A stretch of 64,000 nucleotides of DNA, from contig OU862916.1 in NCBI GenBank assembly GCA_917880885.1, positions 54,782,831 to 54,846,830 on the forward strand. The letters are read 5' to 3'. The DNA is from Limnephilus marmoratus (taxonomy: Eukaryota; Arthropoda; Insecta; Trichoptera; Limnephilidae). Positions 10,670 to 20,898 of the stretch are shown here, piece after piece. The notes beneath the pieces were generated by a model. That model made no database searches, had not been told where the DNA came from, and saw nothing but the letters and a program-made list of their open reading frames with translations. Numbering within the stretch: the first letter of the stretch is position 1; each line of letters starts with the position of its first letter. The position numbers and the translations under genes were made by a program.

Positions 10670-11050
10670 ACTACCGCAAATCGTTGCCATCGCGCGATGT
10701 TGTGAAACCGCGCATGCTGCCAAGGAAGTATAATACTCCCGGGGCGCTATCCAGGCCTTATTTTACATACGGGAGTTGTATTAACATAACAACGCGCTCT
10801 GGACTGCATCAGCCAAGGCCATCCGCCCGTGGAGCTCCCACTTTGTCATGGATGGGAACTCAATGCGCTGAGATCAGCCACCCTGTGCTGGAGACGCTGG
10901 ACCCGTCTCCAGGGCACCCTTTCCGGACGAAGATCCTGATGGTTCCAGCTGGTCTGACGAGATCGGATCCTCACCGGTTTGATGGAGGCTTCCCGCTCAC
11001 ACACGCCCGCACACGGTTATATAAATGTTAGTTAGCTTAGATAGAATTTA
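10670..11050. other. GC-rich block of unknown origin inside element D
   Basis: Markedly richer in G and C than its surroundings, with CATCCGCCCGTGGAGCTC and repeated GGAGACGCTGGACCC-like words. It may be a captured exon or part of another retroelement. I do not recognise any protein in its open frames. Confidence 0.3.
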
Positions 11051-11613
11051 AACCATCGACCGATCCCTGGGGGTAAGTTTTATTTAAACATATTTGTAAT
11101 ACTGTTAATATGATCAATATATACTACGCTATATTTTTCTGAACATCATCTTTCAATTAACACCCGAACCATCATATCATGCATACCATTGTGCCCACGC
11201 TCAGAGATTGTGTCATGCTCTCTTACATCCAGAACATTACTCGGGAACCGAGTATTGGCGCGCAGGATTCTGCAAAGTTCCGGATGGTACATTATTTGAA
11301 CCCCACACAAACTGTGTTAATATTTGGCAAATAGCCCACATAAGAAACTACCTAGCAAGCAACATAACAAGTCGCTTACCTTTTTCTTGTTTTAATCGCG
11401 TTTGCGGTAAAAATTAAACAAGAGATTTCAAACTTGCAATAGGTCCATGTGTATATTGTTTATTTTATTGTTTTAAATTGTAATTCATAAACAAATTGGA
11501 AAAATATTATTATTTTTATCAGCCTTTCATTCCTTCCGGATCTCCACAATTTAATACTATCTTACCTTTAATACACCTACATGGTTTTACAACACATATT
11601 TCGTTTTACATTA

Positions 11614-11785
11614 GGGAACGTACCCAAACTACGTGACCAACTTTTTGCAATTTTTAACCCCCCCCCCCCCCCCCCCCCGGTGACCAAAATCCTAAGCAAC
11701 CCGCCGCTCATTTGTATGGAGCGTGACCTTTTGAAGACCCCCCCCCCCCCCCCCTAAAAGTGTCACGTAGTATGGGTACGTTCCC
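11614..11785. mobile_element. PIF/Harbinger-type MITE, 172 bp
   Basis: Ends GGGAACGTACCCA and TGGGTACGTTCCC, flanked on both sides by TTA. C runs lie in the middle. Partial copies are at 25454-25495 (left end) and 50880-50955 (right end). Confidence 0.85.
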
Positions 11786-11859
11786 TTAGCTACACTGAGG
11801 AAGCCCTGAAGAAAGTAATTTTACAAAGGTTTCCATATGGAGCAATACTTTAATCCACT

Positions 11860-12795
11860 ATGATTCATAAGCTTACTCAGAGTGGAGTAAAACCTTTTTC
11901 ATGATCTGAATGCAGTTATATACAAGTCCTCAAAACGAAGATTTAAAAGTCCACAGTATGATTCACAGAAGGGAAAAACCTTTTTCATGTCCTGATTGTA
12001 GCTATTCGTGTTCTCAAAAGGGATACATTAGAAGTCAGTTGCTGACTCAGTGAGGAGAAAAACCTTTTTCATGTTCCAACTGCAACTATTTATGTACTAT
12101 GAAGAGAATTCTAAAAATCACACGTTTACCGACAGTGGAAAAAAACCTATTTCATGTCCTGACTGCAACCATTCTTATTCTCGAAAAAAATAACTAAAAC
12201 GGCACTTGCTAACTCACAGTTATGAAAAACCTTTTTCTTGTCCCGACTGTAACAACTATTCATGCGCTACAAAACGGTATCTAAAAATTCACATGCTTAC
12301 CCATACCAAACAAAAACCTTTTTCATGTCCCGACTGCAGTAATACAAGCTTTCAAAGGAAAGATTTAAAATCCGCAGTATGTTTCACAGAAGAGAAAAAC
12401 CTTTTTCATTTCGCGACTGCAGTAATACAAGCTTTCAAAGGAAAGATTTAAAAATCCGCAGTATGTTTCACAGAAGAGAAAAACCTTTTTCATGTCCTGA
12501 TTGTAACTATTCGTGTTCTCAAAAGGGATACATATGAAGTCAGTTGCTGACAATGTGGAGAAAAACCTTTTTCATGTTCCAACTGCAACTATTTATGTAC
12601 TATGAAGAGAAATCTAAAAATCACACGTTTACCGACAGTGGAAAAAAACCTATTTCATGTCTTGACTGCAACTATACTTATTATCGAAAAAAAAACTAAA
12701 ACGGCACTTGCTAACTCACAGTGATGAAAAACCTTTTTCTTGTCCCGACTGTAACTATTCATGCACTACAAAACGGTATCTAAAAATTCACACCT
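11860..12795 (+). pseudogene. Decayed C2H2 zinc-finger array, about 11 units
   Basis: The coding motif for EKPFSCPDC recurs about every 84 bp, near 11889, 11974, 12059, 12144, 12227, 12314, 12396, 12479, 12559, 12644 and 12726. This is the 28-residue period of classical C2H2 fingers with the conserved linker. The best stretch (12206-12370) reads MLTHSYEKPFSCPDC and YLKIHMLTHTKQKPFSCPDC. Many units have lost the second histidine or the frame, and stops interrupt the array, so no full protein can be made. Several units are near-identical (for example 11940-12110 and 12430-12610), pointing to recent internal duplication. The array lies inside element D, so it was either captured by it or is the remnant of a gene into which D's parts inserted. 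Confidence 0.8.
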
Positions 12796-14663
12796 ACCTA
12801 CCTTGTTTTTCAAACTGGTCTTTCAGCACTAATAAACACGCTAACACAATAATAGCTTCTTCACTAATTCACGTCAGTCCATAGATAACAATTCACTTCA
12901 CGAGTCTACGTTAATCACAATATACGAACGAAATTAGAATGACACAAGGAATATTTCAGGGAAATCCCTGGCTGAGCTAGGAACAAAAAAAAACATTTTT
13001 CGGGAATCCCCGACCAACCAAGCCTTAGAGCAAAATAACAGTCAGTGTTAATGTGTAAAATATATTTTTTACGGCAATTTCGCACTTTCGTAAGTTTTTT
13101 CTCCAAGTTCGAGTGTCACCCCCTCCTCGGGTGGCACCCGGGGCGGTCCGCCCCCCCCGCCCCCCCTCGCTACGCTACTGCATCCGGGGGTTAAGTGCAT
13201 TACGGTAGGCGATTCTACATGATGGTATGAGTAAAAAAGATTAACAACTTTTTCCGAAATTCTAACATTTTTTTCCCATATAAAAGGACATACCTACTAA
13301 AAATCCTTAGTGTGAGGTACAATCTTACTTGCTGAGCGCCCGCCGGGCACGATTGTGGCAACATTGCATGGTTGTGACTGGCCCGTATCGTAACAGCGGA
13401 AAATAATAAAGCTGGCGGCACACGCTGTTCTATTTTTGTATTTTTACCACAAAACAACCCCTAAAAGTTGGAATTTCGACAAAAGTTATTTATCATTTTT
13501 ACTTATCATATCATCTAGATTCACCTCCCGAAGTTAATGCGCTTTACCCCGGACACCCTGTATAGTCACGCGACAGGGGTGAGGGACACCGCGGCCGGCC
13601 GAGTTCGAACGTTCGCGTCAAATGGCTCTGCCGTATGATCGGAACTCAAATTTTTTTTTTTATATGCATCACTTATTTTTTTTAAATATGGCAATCGAAG
13701 TTTTTAAAAACATAATTAAATTAAAATTAAAAAAAAAATATTAAATAATTCAAAACTTTAAAAAATCGTACACCAAAAACGTCCAGGCTGGTGGTCGGCC
13801 GATCAAAGAACTCTTCAATGGGATGATCTACACTACAGTAATTCGTTGCTTGCGGGGCACGCGAAAGCACTGGAACGGACGGGATTTGGAAGATTCCGTC
13901 CTTTTTCAGGCTGACGGTCGGCAGACCTGCTTTTTTCTCATTTACTAATTGACCCCTATCGTATGAGACCATCACAATGACCATGAGCACAAATATTTAC
14001 CCACGAATTTACGTCTTCACGTTCACCCTGCATCGATCGGATGCGCACTGAACGCCGAAGCAGGATGCGATAACACGATGTTTGAGCGTGACGCATTTTC
14101 GATTAAAACAGTGTAACGTTCTCCACAAAATAAAAGTCTTCAAATCTGTGGTAGTATTCAACTTTTAATAAAGTTTTTAAACTTACAAAATGATGTTACT
14201 AAAAACTTTTAGATGCGCACAACTTATAGGATTAACGTAACCAAATAAAACTTTAGTCAGCCATAAAAATGTCGGATTTTCCATCACTTACGTCAATTTT
14301 TGGTCGGACTTCCGCAAAAACAGTAGGTATTTTAAGGGGGTAAACTTTCAAATTTTCATAATATGTAAACTTCGAGTACAGAGATCGACGCAGTATTTTT
14401 TTTCAAGTAAAATGGCATCAAAAAGTGAAAATCGACAAAATGTTGGTTACGTCAATTAGCCTTTCTGCCGTCGATATTATTCGCATAGAGATCTCGTAAG
14501 CACATCATTGACGTTCGTTTGAAAACGTCTTGTATGAAAACAAAAAAGACAGAAGATACTAGAATGACTACGTCACGTACAATCTCTCTCTGGCACTAGT
14601 TTAAACATTAATTGTTTTTGTGTTTAATTCGTAGATCTCCATTTAATTTAAAAAAAAATTTAT

Positions 14664-14985
14664 TAAAATTAAATTTTATAATAATAAGTTATTATCAAGT
14701 TCTGCAAGTATTTTGGTATGTATTTTTGTTACAGCTGTTTCGACTTATAATGTCTTTTTCAAATTGTGGCTAAGCCACTTTCAGACGACTTATTTATACC
14801 ATTTTAAATGTCAATTTTTGAAGGTGTCTAAATTGATTTATTACCGGTTAAACCAATTTGCAGAGACACTAATTGAGAGAGAAAAACTGCTCACGTAATT
14901 AATGTATGCCCCCTTGTTAGTCGAACAGCTGTAACAAAAATGCATACTAAAATACTTGCAGAACTTGATATAAATTTAATTTTAA
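14664..14985. repeat. Inverted-repeat element with ACAGCTGTTTCG loop motif
   Basis: Arms ATCAAGTTCTGCAAGTATTT (14694) and the complement ending 14970 extend outward into AT-rich sequence. The inner part reads, on the minus strand, AAGTCGAAACAGCTGTAAC, resembling the element at 49990-50110. It may be a relic of the hammerhead-bearing family described below. Confidence 0.6.
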
Positions 14986-15720
14986 GAGGGCATTACCAGA
15001 GAAAGCCGGAAATACGTCATTTTCAAAAAAGTTTTTAGACGTATTGACTCTTTTCCACAAAAAATTATAAATGGATTTCGAAAGATTGTACTTTTATCTA
15101 GCATTCGTATGTAATAAATTTTTTGAATTTTTTTTAATATTTAGTATAATAAGGTTTTTCCATAGGTCGTTGGCAGATTTGTTAAATTTTCAAAAAAGTT
15201 TTTGTATTGTACCACACCCATTTCAAATAATGTAATCATGCAGTAAAATAAATCAATACATTATCTAGCAAAGTTATGTAATAGAATTTTAATTTTAGTT
15301 TCAATAAAATCATTAAAAAATATGTACGTACATGTGTTTCTTGACGAAAATTGGTCCATTTGTGTATTTATTTGCGCACTTACAAACTAATAAATTTCAG
15401 ATTTTTTAAAAATTCTTATTCAATTTAGACATTATTGAAAAATGATAAATACTTATAATCAAAAAATAACTACAAAAAGTACATTATTTTAATAGTTTTA
15501 TCATCACGCCTTTCAGCATTTTTGGATGAAGGTATAAATTAAAGCTAATTTGGATTGAAATAAATTCGATATTGAGTTATAATTTTAAAAAGCTAGTACG
15601 GAGAATAATTAATCTTTCTCATTGTAACCGCCTTGCACGATCGGAAGAACAACTTTTGACGAAATGTGGATTTTCGTCCGCTGGCTGGTTAAACGCTCTT
15701 AATTAAATAAAAAAAATAGT
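14986..15720. repeat. Dispersed repeat shared with 42000-43240
   Basis: Shared words include AGACGTATTGACTCTTTTCC (here) with AGACGTATCAACTCTTTTCT (42122), GATTTCGAAAGATTGT, ATCACGC near 15505/43058, and TCTTTCTCAT followed by ACCGCC near 15615/43128. No coding content recognised. Confidence 0.6.
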
Positions 15721-15793
15721 ATATACATAGTATCTATTAGGATTCGAAAGTAAACTGAGAAGTGAGTTTCAATAATAATGAATGATATTTCAG

Positions 15794-15975
15794 CACCCCG
15801 TTCCGACGTATGGCTACGGCCTCATGTTCAGCCTTGTGGGCTACATGGGCATGCAGGCCGTGCTGTGCCTCGTGAGGACTTGCGGAGCACCCACTGCCGC
15901 AACCGTCACCACAACCCGCAAGGCTGTCACCATCTTCTTCTCCTTCGTGCTCTTCAATAAACCCTTTGTCTTTCA
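15794..15975 (+). CDS. Papst2: PAPS transporter (SLC35B3/Papst2 family), internal exon C
   Basis: Codes HPVPTYGYGLMFSLVGYMGM and TVTTTRKAVTIFFSFVLFNK, the penultimate membrane segments of the transporter. TVTT.RKA is the family signature near the C terminus. The acceptor ATATTTCAG ends at 15793 and the exon begins in phase 0, matching the end of exon B. The exon ends at 15975 with CA before GTAAGT; these two bases join G at 18123 to make CAG (Gln), giving FVFQYLWSG. GC content is clearly higher than in the surrounding intron. The intron in front is 12.9 kb. Confidence 0.95.
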
Positions 15976-16977
15976 GTAAGTCTTAATCTCTTCACACCAT
16001 TCACAATGTACACCAGAATCTACTGAGTCCTACTACCATAGTCCTACATCATTGCACAAGCAACACCTTCCGCTTCTAAAGATGGTATTAGGAGATTTTA
16101 GAAGCAAATATTGTCAGATTATTCATAACCTGGTAATGTTTGTCTTTCTTTTAAAAAAATTCTAATCCAGCTCTTGTAAAACCTGATGGCACTGGATTAC
16201 TAAAAAAAAGAATGTATACTCCTCACCATACAAATTAACGAATTTCTCAGGAGACTCCTGCATTATTACTTTTATTATATATAAAGCTTGATCTGCATAT
16301 ATGTATATCATTTTACCCTATTATTAACGCGCATCATGATTGTTAGTGTGGATGGGTGTGATACACTGCTCTGATAATCCATCTCAAGTATATGGGAGTG
16401 GTTTCCACAACTCTGATATGAGACTTTATGCGATGCGGTTATCTGATACTGTAACATGATACATAATAATATATATGTAACCACCATAACACACTTCAGG
16501 CGGGTGAAAACAAGGAACCCATTCGAGAAATTTGTTTTAAACCGATATATCTGTGAAAATAATATATTGTACAAATTTTGTACTCGCCACACAACAACTT
16601 TAAAAGTATTGTCCATGTACGTATTACAAAAAAAATAGTTTTCACTTTGGCTCAAATCATTAAAAAAAAAGAACAAATTGCGCATTTCCATTGCCAAGGT
16701 TTAAGTTTTCTTTTGATAAAGTATTCTTCCATACAAAAGACCAGGAGATAATAAGATTTTCCTATCTTGTATCACATATACATATATGTATGTTCATATT
16801 TTTTATACAGTTGGGACCTTTACAAAGAGATTGGTGTACAATATTCGTATAAAAATATTTGACTGCAATGCCTTTCCAGGCATTCAAGTAGGACCGGCAT
16901 GAAAGGTAGAATTACCTTTCCGGCGTAAAGTGTGTTAACATGACTTTTTTCCCTTATTCAAGATAATTTCATCCAAA
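15976..16977 (+). other. Papst2 intron, first part
   Basis: AT-rich intron sequence after the GTAAGT donor. I see no coding segment and no repeat that recurs elsewhere in the window. Confidence 0.6.
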
Positions 16978-17810
16978 TTAACCCTTTCCACTCCAATGTC
17001 CAGATTTTGTTCCATCAGTTCCAATGTCCAGTGACACTCGACATAGTGTAATACTTCTTTTTGCGGACAATTTTAAAATAGCAGGGTTTTTTTTATTAAA
17101 ATTTTTGAATCACGATTGAAAGACATATTCTAGAATCGCACAATACTTTAGTATTTATCTGTTCTGGTCGAGGGATGGATGGATTTAGATTAGAGCTGCA
17201 GGATGTTACAAAAGTACACTAATAGTTATCGCACCTTGCTATCGTTAACATTCTCCAACTGTGTTTTTGTGCAAAGACTCGTTGAATGGGTTATTTGTGA
17301 TTTATATTTTCTATAGCTTGTTTGTGTATTAATGAAATAATCATGTCTAAAAAAATAAAGCAAAATGTGTTGAAAAGGCCAAAAGCCGAAAATATAAATC
17401 TAAATGAAGAGGAATTTGAGAGTGGTGACGATGAGGACTGTATGAGAGAGTTGGACAAAGTATTTAAAACTTTTCTAATGGATGCCGAGTGTGAAAATGA
17501 AGATAATATTTCTGAAGTTCCTTTATCACCAAGGAGGAGAGAATATACATCTGATCCAGGACCATTGGCTGCCGCCGTCACTTTCAAAGAAGACGCAGAA
17601 TTTATAAAATTTTCAGTGGTGATGAAATATTCCGATTGAAGACCATTCTTCGTGGGTGGATGTTTCAAACCAAGATAATTATTATCCAAATATTGATTTT
17701 ACAACAAAAGTTACGGGCCCTTAAATTCCATCTTTTTGTGCTACGCCTTTTCAATTTTTTCAATTATTTTTTATGGATGAACTAATAATATCAATTTTAT
17801 TTACAAAAAA
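16978..17810 (+). pseudogene. piggyBac-like element, left end and truncated transposase
   Basis: TTAA at 16978-16981 is followed by CCCTTTCCACTCC, the usual start of piggyBac elements. A frame from ATG at 17343 codes an acidic N-terminus (EEEFESGDDEDC) up to a stop at 17637-17639. In a shifted frame after about 17640 the sequence gives FFQLFFMDELIISI, like the conserved piggyBac segment (P..FFQLFFTDELI). The catalytic region and right end are absent. It lies in the last Papst2 intron in sense orientation. Confidence 0.7.
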
Positions 17811-17969
17811 AAACTAAAACTTTAAAAAACGCAATTTTGGCATGAAGCTGGTGGAATAAAAATTTTAAAAAAGACTTGGTGGGGAAAGGTACGATTTTAG
17901 ATTTTCACAGCCAAAAGTATTTTTGTTATTAGTTTTTGGGGTATTATGCCGTGTTGCGCTACCTCCTTC

Positions 17970-18012
17970 TTTAGCCAACGTTTCGGATAGCGTTGCAGTG
18001 TCCATCATCAGG
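17970..18012 (-). ncRNA. Hammerhead-like ribozyme motif (minus strand)
   Basis: On the minus strand, CTGATGA (18011-18005) is followed by a stem GGA...TCC and then GAAACGTTGG (17984-17975). This is the CUGANGA - stem II - GAAAC core of hammerheads found in Penelope-like retroelements. One extra base follows the CUGANGA box. The outer helices look weak, so catalytic activity is doubtful. Confidence 0.45.
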
Positions 18013-18122
18013 GCAGATGTGTGGGGAAAGGTTTTGGGGGGAAAGGTTTAAAACTGAAACCATTCTGTAAACAAACATGTCAATGTCATTATTTTTATTC
18101 ATTATTATTCTTTCTTTTGCAG

Positions 18123-18279
18123 GTATTTATGGTCCGGTGTAATAGTTCTTTTAGGCATCTACCTCAATGTATTCAGCAAGAAGTATCCAAACTTTTCTTT
18201 TATGAATATTTTAACTTCGACTTGTAGCTATCGATTTTGGAGCAGAACACAGGTTAAACACTTCTCTGCTGTAGTTTAA
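18123..18279 (+). CDS. Papst2: PAPS transporter (SLC35B3/Papst2 family), last exon
   Basis: Codes YLWSGVIVLLGIYLNVFSKK, the final membrane helix and its cytosolic edge (human YVWSGLLVVLGIFLNVYSKN), followed by a lineage-specific tail ending FSAVV and the stop TAA at 18277-18279. The acceptor TTTTGCAG ends at 18122, and the single base G completes the Gln codon begun on exon C. The tail is about as long as in other insects but not conserved in sequence. AATAAA signals follow at 18509 and 18736. Confidence 0.93.
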
Positions 18280-18337
18280 TTTTATGACCGCAATATAATA
18301 TTAGTATAAATATGACTATATAAAAGTATACAGAATT

Positions 18338-18672
18338 CATAATCTGCTCTTTCATAGTGGCCCTAATTTAATTATTCTAGGAAAAAACACTTTGCAAGTT
18401 ATGCTTTAAAATATTAAGACAGATTATTTGTTTGCACCCGTAACCACGCAAAATGAATAAGAATAATTTGTTCATATACTAACGCATTTCTTTCTAGAAA
18501 GGCATACAAATAAAATAATTATAAAGAATTGAGTTTGTATACGACCCAAACTATTTATTCATATTCATGTTGTGTGTGTAACAAATAATTCGTCTTAATA
18601 TTTCAAAGCACAACTTGCAAAGTATTTTTTCCTAAAATAATTAAATTATCGCCACCTAAAGAACAGATTATG
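18338..18672. repeat. Long imperfect palindrome in the Papst2 3' UTR region
   Basis: CATAATCTGCTCTTT at 18338 pairs with AAAGAACAGATTATG ending 18672, and the arms stay complementary over about 150 bp, e.g. CTTTGCAAGTTATGC against its counterpart near 18605. It starts 59 bases after the Papst2 stop codon. It looks like a palindromic MITE, possibly with ATT flanks. If the AATAAA at 18736 is used, the mRNA would carry the whole hairpin. Confidence 0.8.
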
Positions 18673-19234
18673 ATTTTTTAAAGTATTCCTTTAAGTAATA
18701 CAATTTTTATTTGGTCAACACAAGTTTACATTAAAAATAAATTATGTACCTAATTGACTTTGACATGTGGTAATTTCTACATTAAAAAATAATTCCATGT
18801 TGTATACGTACACCATGATTATTATTATTATGTAATTTATGGAATCACAATTTTAAATTATGATCAATTTATCACATCTGAAAACCTCTTAGAAAATTTT
18901 ATTGTATGATTCAAGAAGCCTATTGCAGTGTGTAAGTATTGTATAAAAAACCTAGTTAGTAACAGTAATTGTAATGGATATTTACAATGCATTTAATGTG
19001 GTAGTGGCAAATTCCACATACTTTTATTCATAAGAAATGAGTGTAATTTATATTTTTATCAAAGTATTTGTCAATCCAAAGTATTTGACTTCAATACATT
19101 ATTATAAGATTTTTGATGAAATTATTTTTATTTCAGCACCTCTTATAACCACCTGTGAAGCTACTAGGTTATACCTATTATTTTTATGTAAATATTATGT
19201 CCTCTATTAACTTGAAGTGATAAGAATTATTACA
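18673..19234 (+). other. AT-rich 3' flank of Papst2
   Basis: Probably the rest of the 3' UTR and intergenic DNA. Contains AATAAA at 18736-18741. No other feature seen. Confidence 0.5.
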
Positions 19235-19747
19235 TGAGGGATAAAAGCAAAACCGCCACTATCCACATTTTGACCTAATGATTGATTAGTAAAATGTATC
19301 TCACTCTCTACACCACACAATCTTCAAACCAAAACAAAAATACCTCTAAGCCATTCAAAAACGAAGGTCAAATCCATAAGCAAATCTCTTCCATTTTTGG
19401 TGAGGTTCAAAAGCGCCACTTTCGAAATGCACCAATCACGAGCCAGAACAACATATAAGTACTTCGTAATTCCAATATGGCTGCCGTGCTGGTTCTAGTG
19501 CAAAACCGCCGCTCTAAAAAATGTTCAGGTTCAAAAACGCCAATAAACTGAATTGCAAAATCTCCACTACACATTTGTTTTTAAAGCAGAAACAAATCTA
19601 AAAATGGTTGATTTGAAAATGCGAAAGAAACATGCATAAGCTTGCAAAATGTCACCAAAATAGTTTAAGGAAAACATGCAGGTTTTTTTTTATGATGACA
19701 ATTTTTCCTTGGTAGATATAGTGGCAGTTTTGCCTTTATTCCCCTCA
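19235..19747. mobile_element. Short TIR element, 513 bp
   Basis: TGAGGGATAAAAGCAAAACC at 19235 and the inverted form of TGAGGGGAATAAAGGCAAAA ending 19747 form terminal repeats of about 28 bp. The interior repeats AAAACCGCCRCT-like words. No coding content. Confidence 0.7.
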
Positions 19748-20159
19748 GATATTTTTAAATGTTAGTTTGAGCTGTAGATTTTGTAAGTAAACTATATTAC
19801 CCTGAAGGATATTTTTTATTCTACAAAATGTGCAAATATTGAAATTTATTTACTAAAGATAATTTTAATCAACTTATTTATAATAGCACACAAAATTCAG
19901 AATTCATGTGTAGGTTGGTGCCTAGTTTCAAAGATTTATTAAAATACAGTGAAACACACTTAAAAAGTTCCCATATTTTAAGTTTTCATCTTTAACCCTT
20001 TCAGACCTATTATGTGTATTTGAAAATACATAGATTTCAGAATTTTTTCCTCACTAAAGTGAATAAAAAATATTGTAGAAAGCAATCACTTTGTGGTTTG
20101 ACATATTTAATAAAATAAAATACTTTTTTGTAAAACCACGAGATTTATTAATTTATGAA

Positions 20160-20193
20160 CCGACCGGTTTCGCTTTATTCAAGCATCTTCAGG
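20160..20193 (-). ncRNA. Hammerhead-like motif, left arm of Penelope-like remnant
   Basis: On the minus strand CTGAAGA (20192-20186), stem GCTT...AAGC, then GAAACCGGTCGG. Helix III could be ACCG/CGGT closed by a tight two-base loop. Confidence 0.55.
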
Positions 20194-20503
20194 GTACAAA
20201 TTAATACTAAACAAGAAGTACATAATGTGTGCTTATATATAACAAAGTATAGAGGGAGACAACATGATACAAATATTATAAACACATAGACGGCCATAAA
20301 ATACATTAACATAAGCACCGAAAGATAATTATGTAGACTAATGGGTTATAATAATAAATTTGGAGAAACAGCATCAACTGGCATGGTGGTAAGGAGCACT
20401 GGGTATTTTTATTTTTAAAGGTTTATTGGAAACAGACCTAATATAGGACTACTTGATATGTCTAATTGATATGACTTTTGTGTATGTATATGACTTTTGG
20501 TTT

Positions 20504-20698
20504 TTACAGCAGATTGTTTAGTCTGTTACCATGCCCCTTTTTATGTAAGATGTTAGCACCGATGCTATGAAAGAATGTATGATCTTTATCGATCAAATGA
20601 TCGGCAAATTCTGAAAAACCTTTATTATTGAGGCAACGGAGATGTTCCTTTATCCTAACATTGACATGACGTGTTGTCTTACCGATATAGAAAGCCCA
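20504..20698 (-). pseudogene. GIY-YIG endonuclease C-terminal fragment (Penelope-like)
   Basis: The minus strand codes 64 residues and a stop: WAFYIGKTTRHVNVRIKEHL, then a segment FSEFADHLIDKDHTF. YIGKTTR...RIKEH and the FA.HL....H.F pattern are the hallmarks of the GIY-YIG fold as found at the C terminus of Penelope-like reverse transcriptases, which use it to cut target DNA. The first GIY strand and the whole polymerase are missing; sequence upstream of Trp runs into the inverted arm. A second fragment of the same family is at 45200-45322. Confidence 0.8.
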
Positions 20699-20865
20699 TT
20701 AGTCTACATAATTATCTTTCGGTTTTTCCCATTACTTGAGTGCTTATGTTAATGTATTTTATGGCCGTCTATGTGTTTGTAATATTTGTATCATGTTGTC
20801 TCCCTCTATATTTTGTTATATATAAGCACACATTATGTACTTCTTGTTTAGTATTAATTTGTACT

Positions 20866-20898
20866 CTGAAGATGCTTGAATAAAGCGAAACCGGTCGG
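20866..20898 (+). ncRNA. Hammerhead-like motif, right arm of Penelope-like remnant
   Basis: CTGAAGA at 20866, stem II GCTT/AAGC, GAAAC at 20887-20891, then CGGTCGGTT. Flanking ATTAATTTGT and ATAAATTAAT can pair over about 10 bp as helix I. This is a type I layout with helix III ACCG/CGGT and a GUU at the expected cut site. One extra base follows CUGANGA. Confidence 0.6.

Larger units (their letters stand above)
9548..13180. mobile_element. Element D: hAT-like transposon relic
   Basis: Starts CAGTGGCGTAGCTA and ends GCTACGCTACTG, with GTGGCACCCGGGGCGG close to both ends. The flanks CGTCCGGA (9540-9547) and CATCCGGG (13181-13188) are an 8-bp duplication with two changes, as expected for hAT elements. 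A subterminal block is repeated in direct orientation (about 9740-9975 and 12835-13050), so two copies may be joined. No transposase is recognisable. It contains a Harbinger-type MITE and a zinc-finger relic. Another left end of this family starts at 47589. Confidence 0.65.
9535..13560. mobile_element. Element C: short TIR element split by hAT-like D
   Basis: Left end CAGGGCGTCCGG at 9535 and right end CCCCGGACACCCTG ending 13560 form an inverted repeat, with TA on both outer sides. The body from 13181 to 13560 continues the left end after removal of D, so C was originally about 390 bp. It is nested in element A. Confidence 0.7.
8025..14474. mobile_element. Element A: TIR transposon with nested insertions
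   Basis: Terminal inverted repeats contain CGGCAGAAAGGCTAA and then TGACGTAACC at both ends, flanked by TA (8023-8024 and 14475-14476). Element B at 36359-37948 has the same ends and the same subterminal sequence, but lacks about 5 kb found here between about 8605 and 13655. The first 400 bp contain six GTAACC/GGTTAC motifs, which look like subterminal binding sites. No transposase of its own is recognisable. The superfamily is undetermined. Confidence 0.75.

Noticed and set aside
10684..11031. 115-codon open frame in the GC-rich block.
   Set aside because: No recognised domain, and the block lies in a decayed transposon; kept only as an unexplained GC-rich segment.
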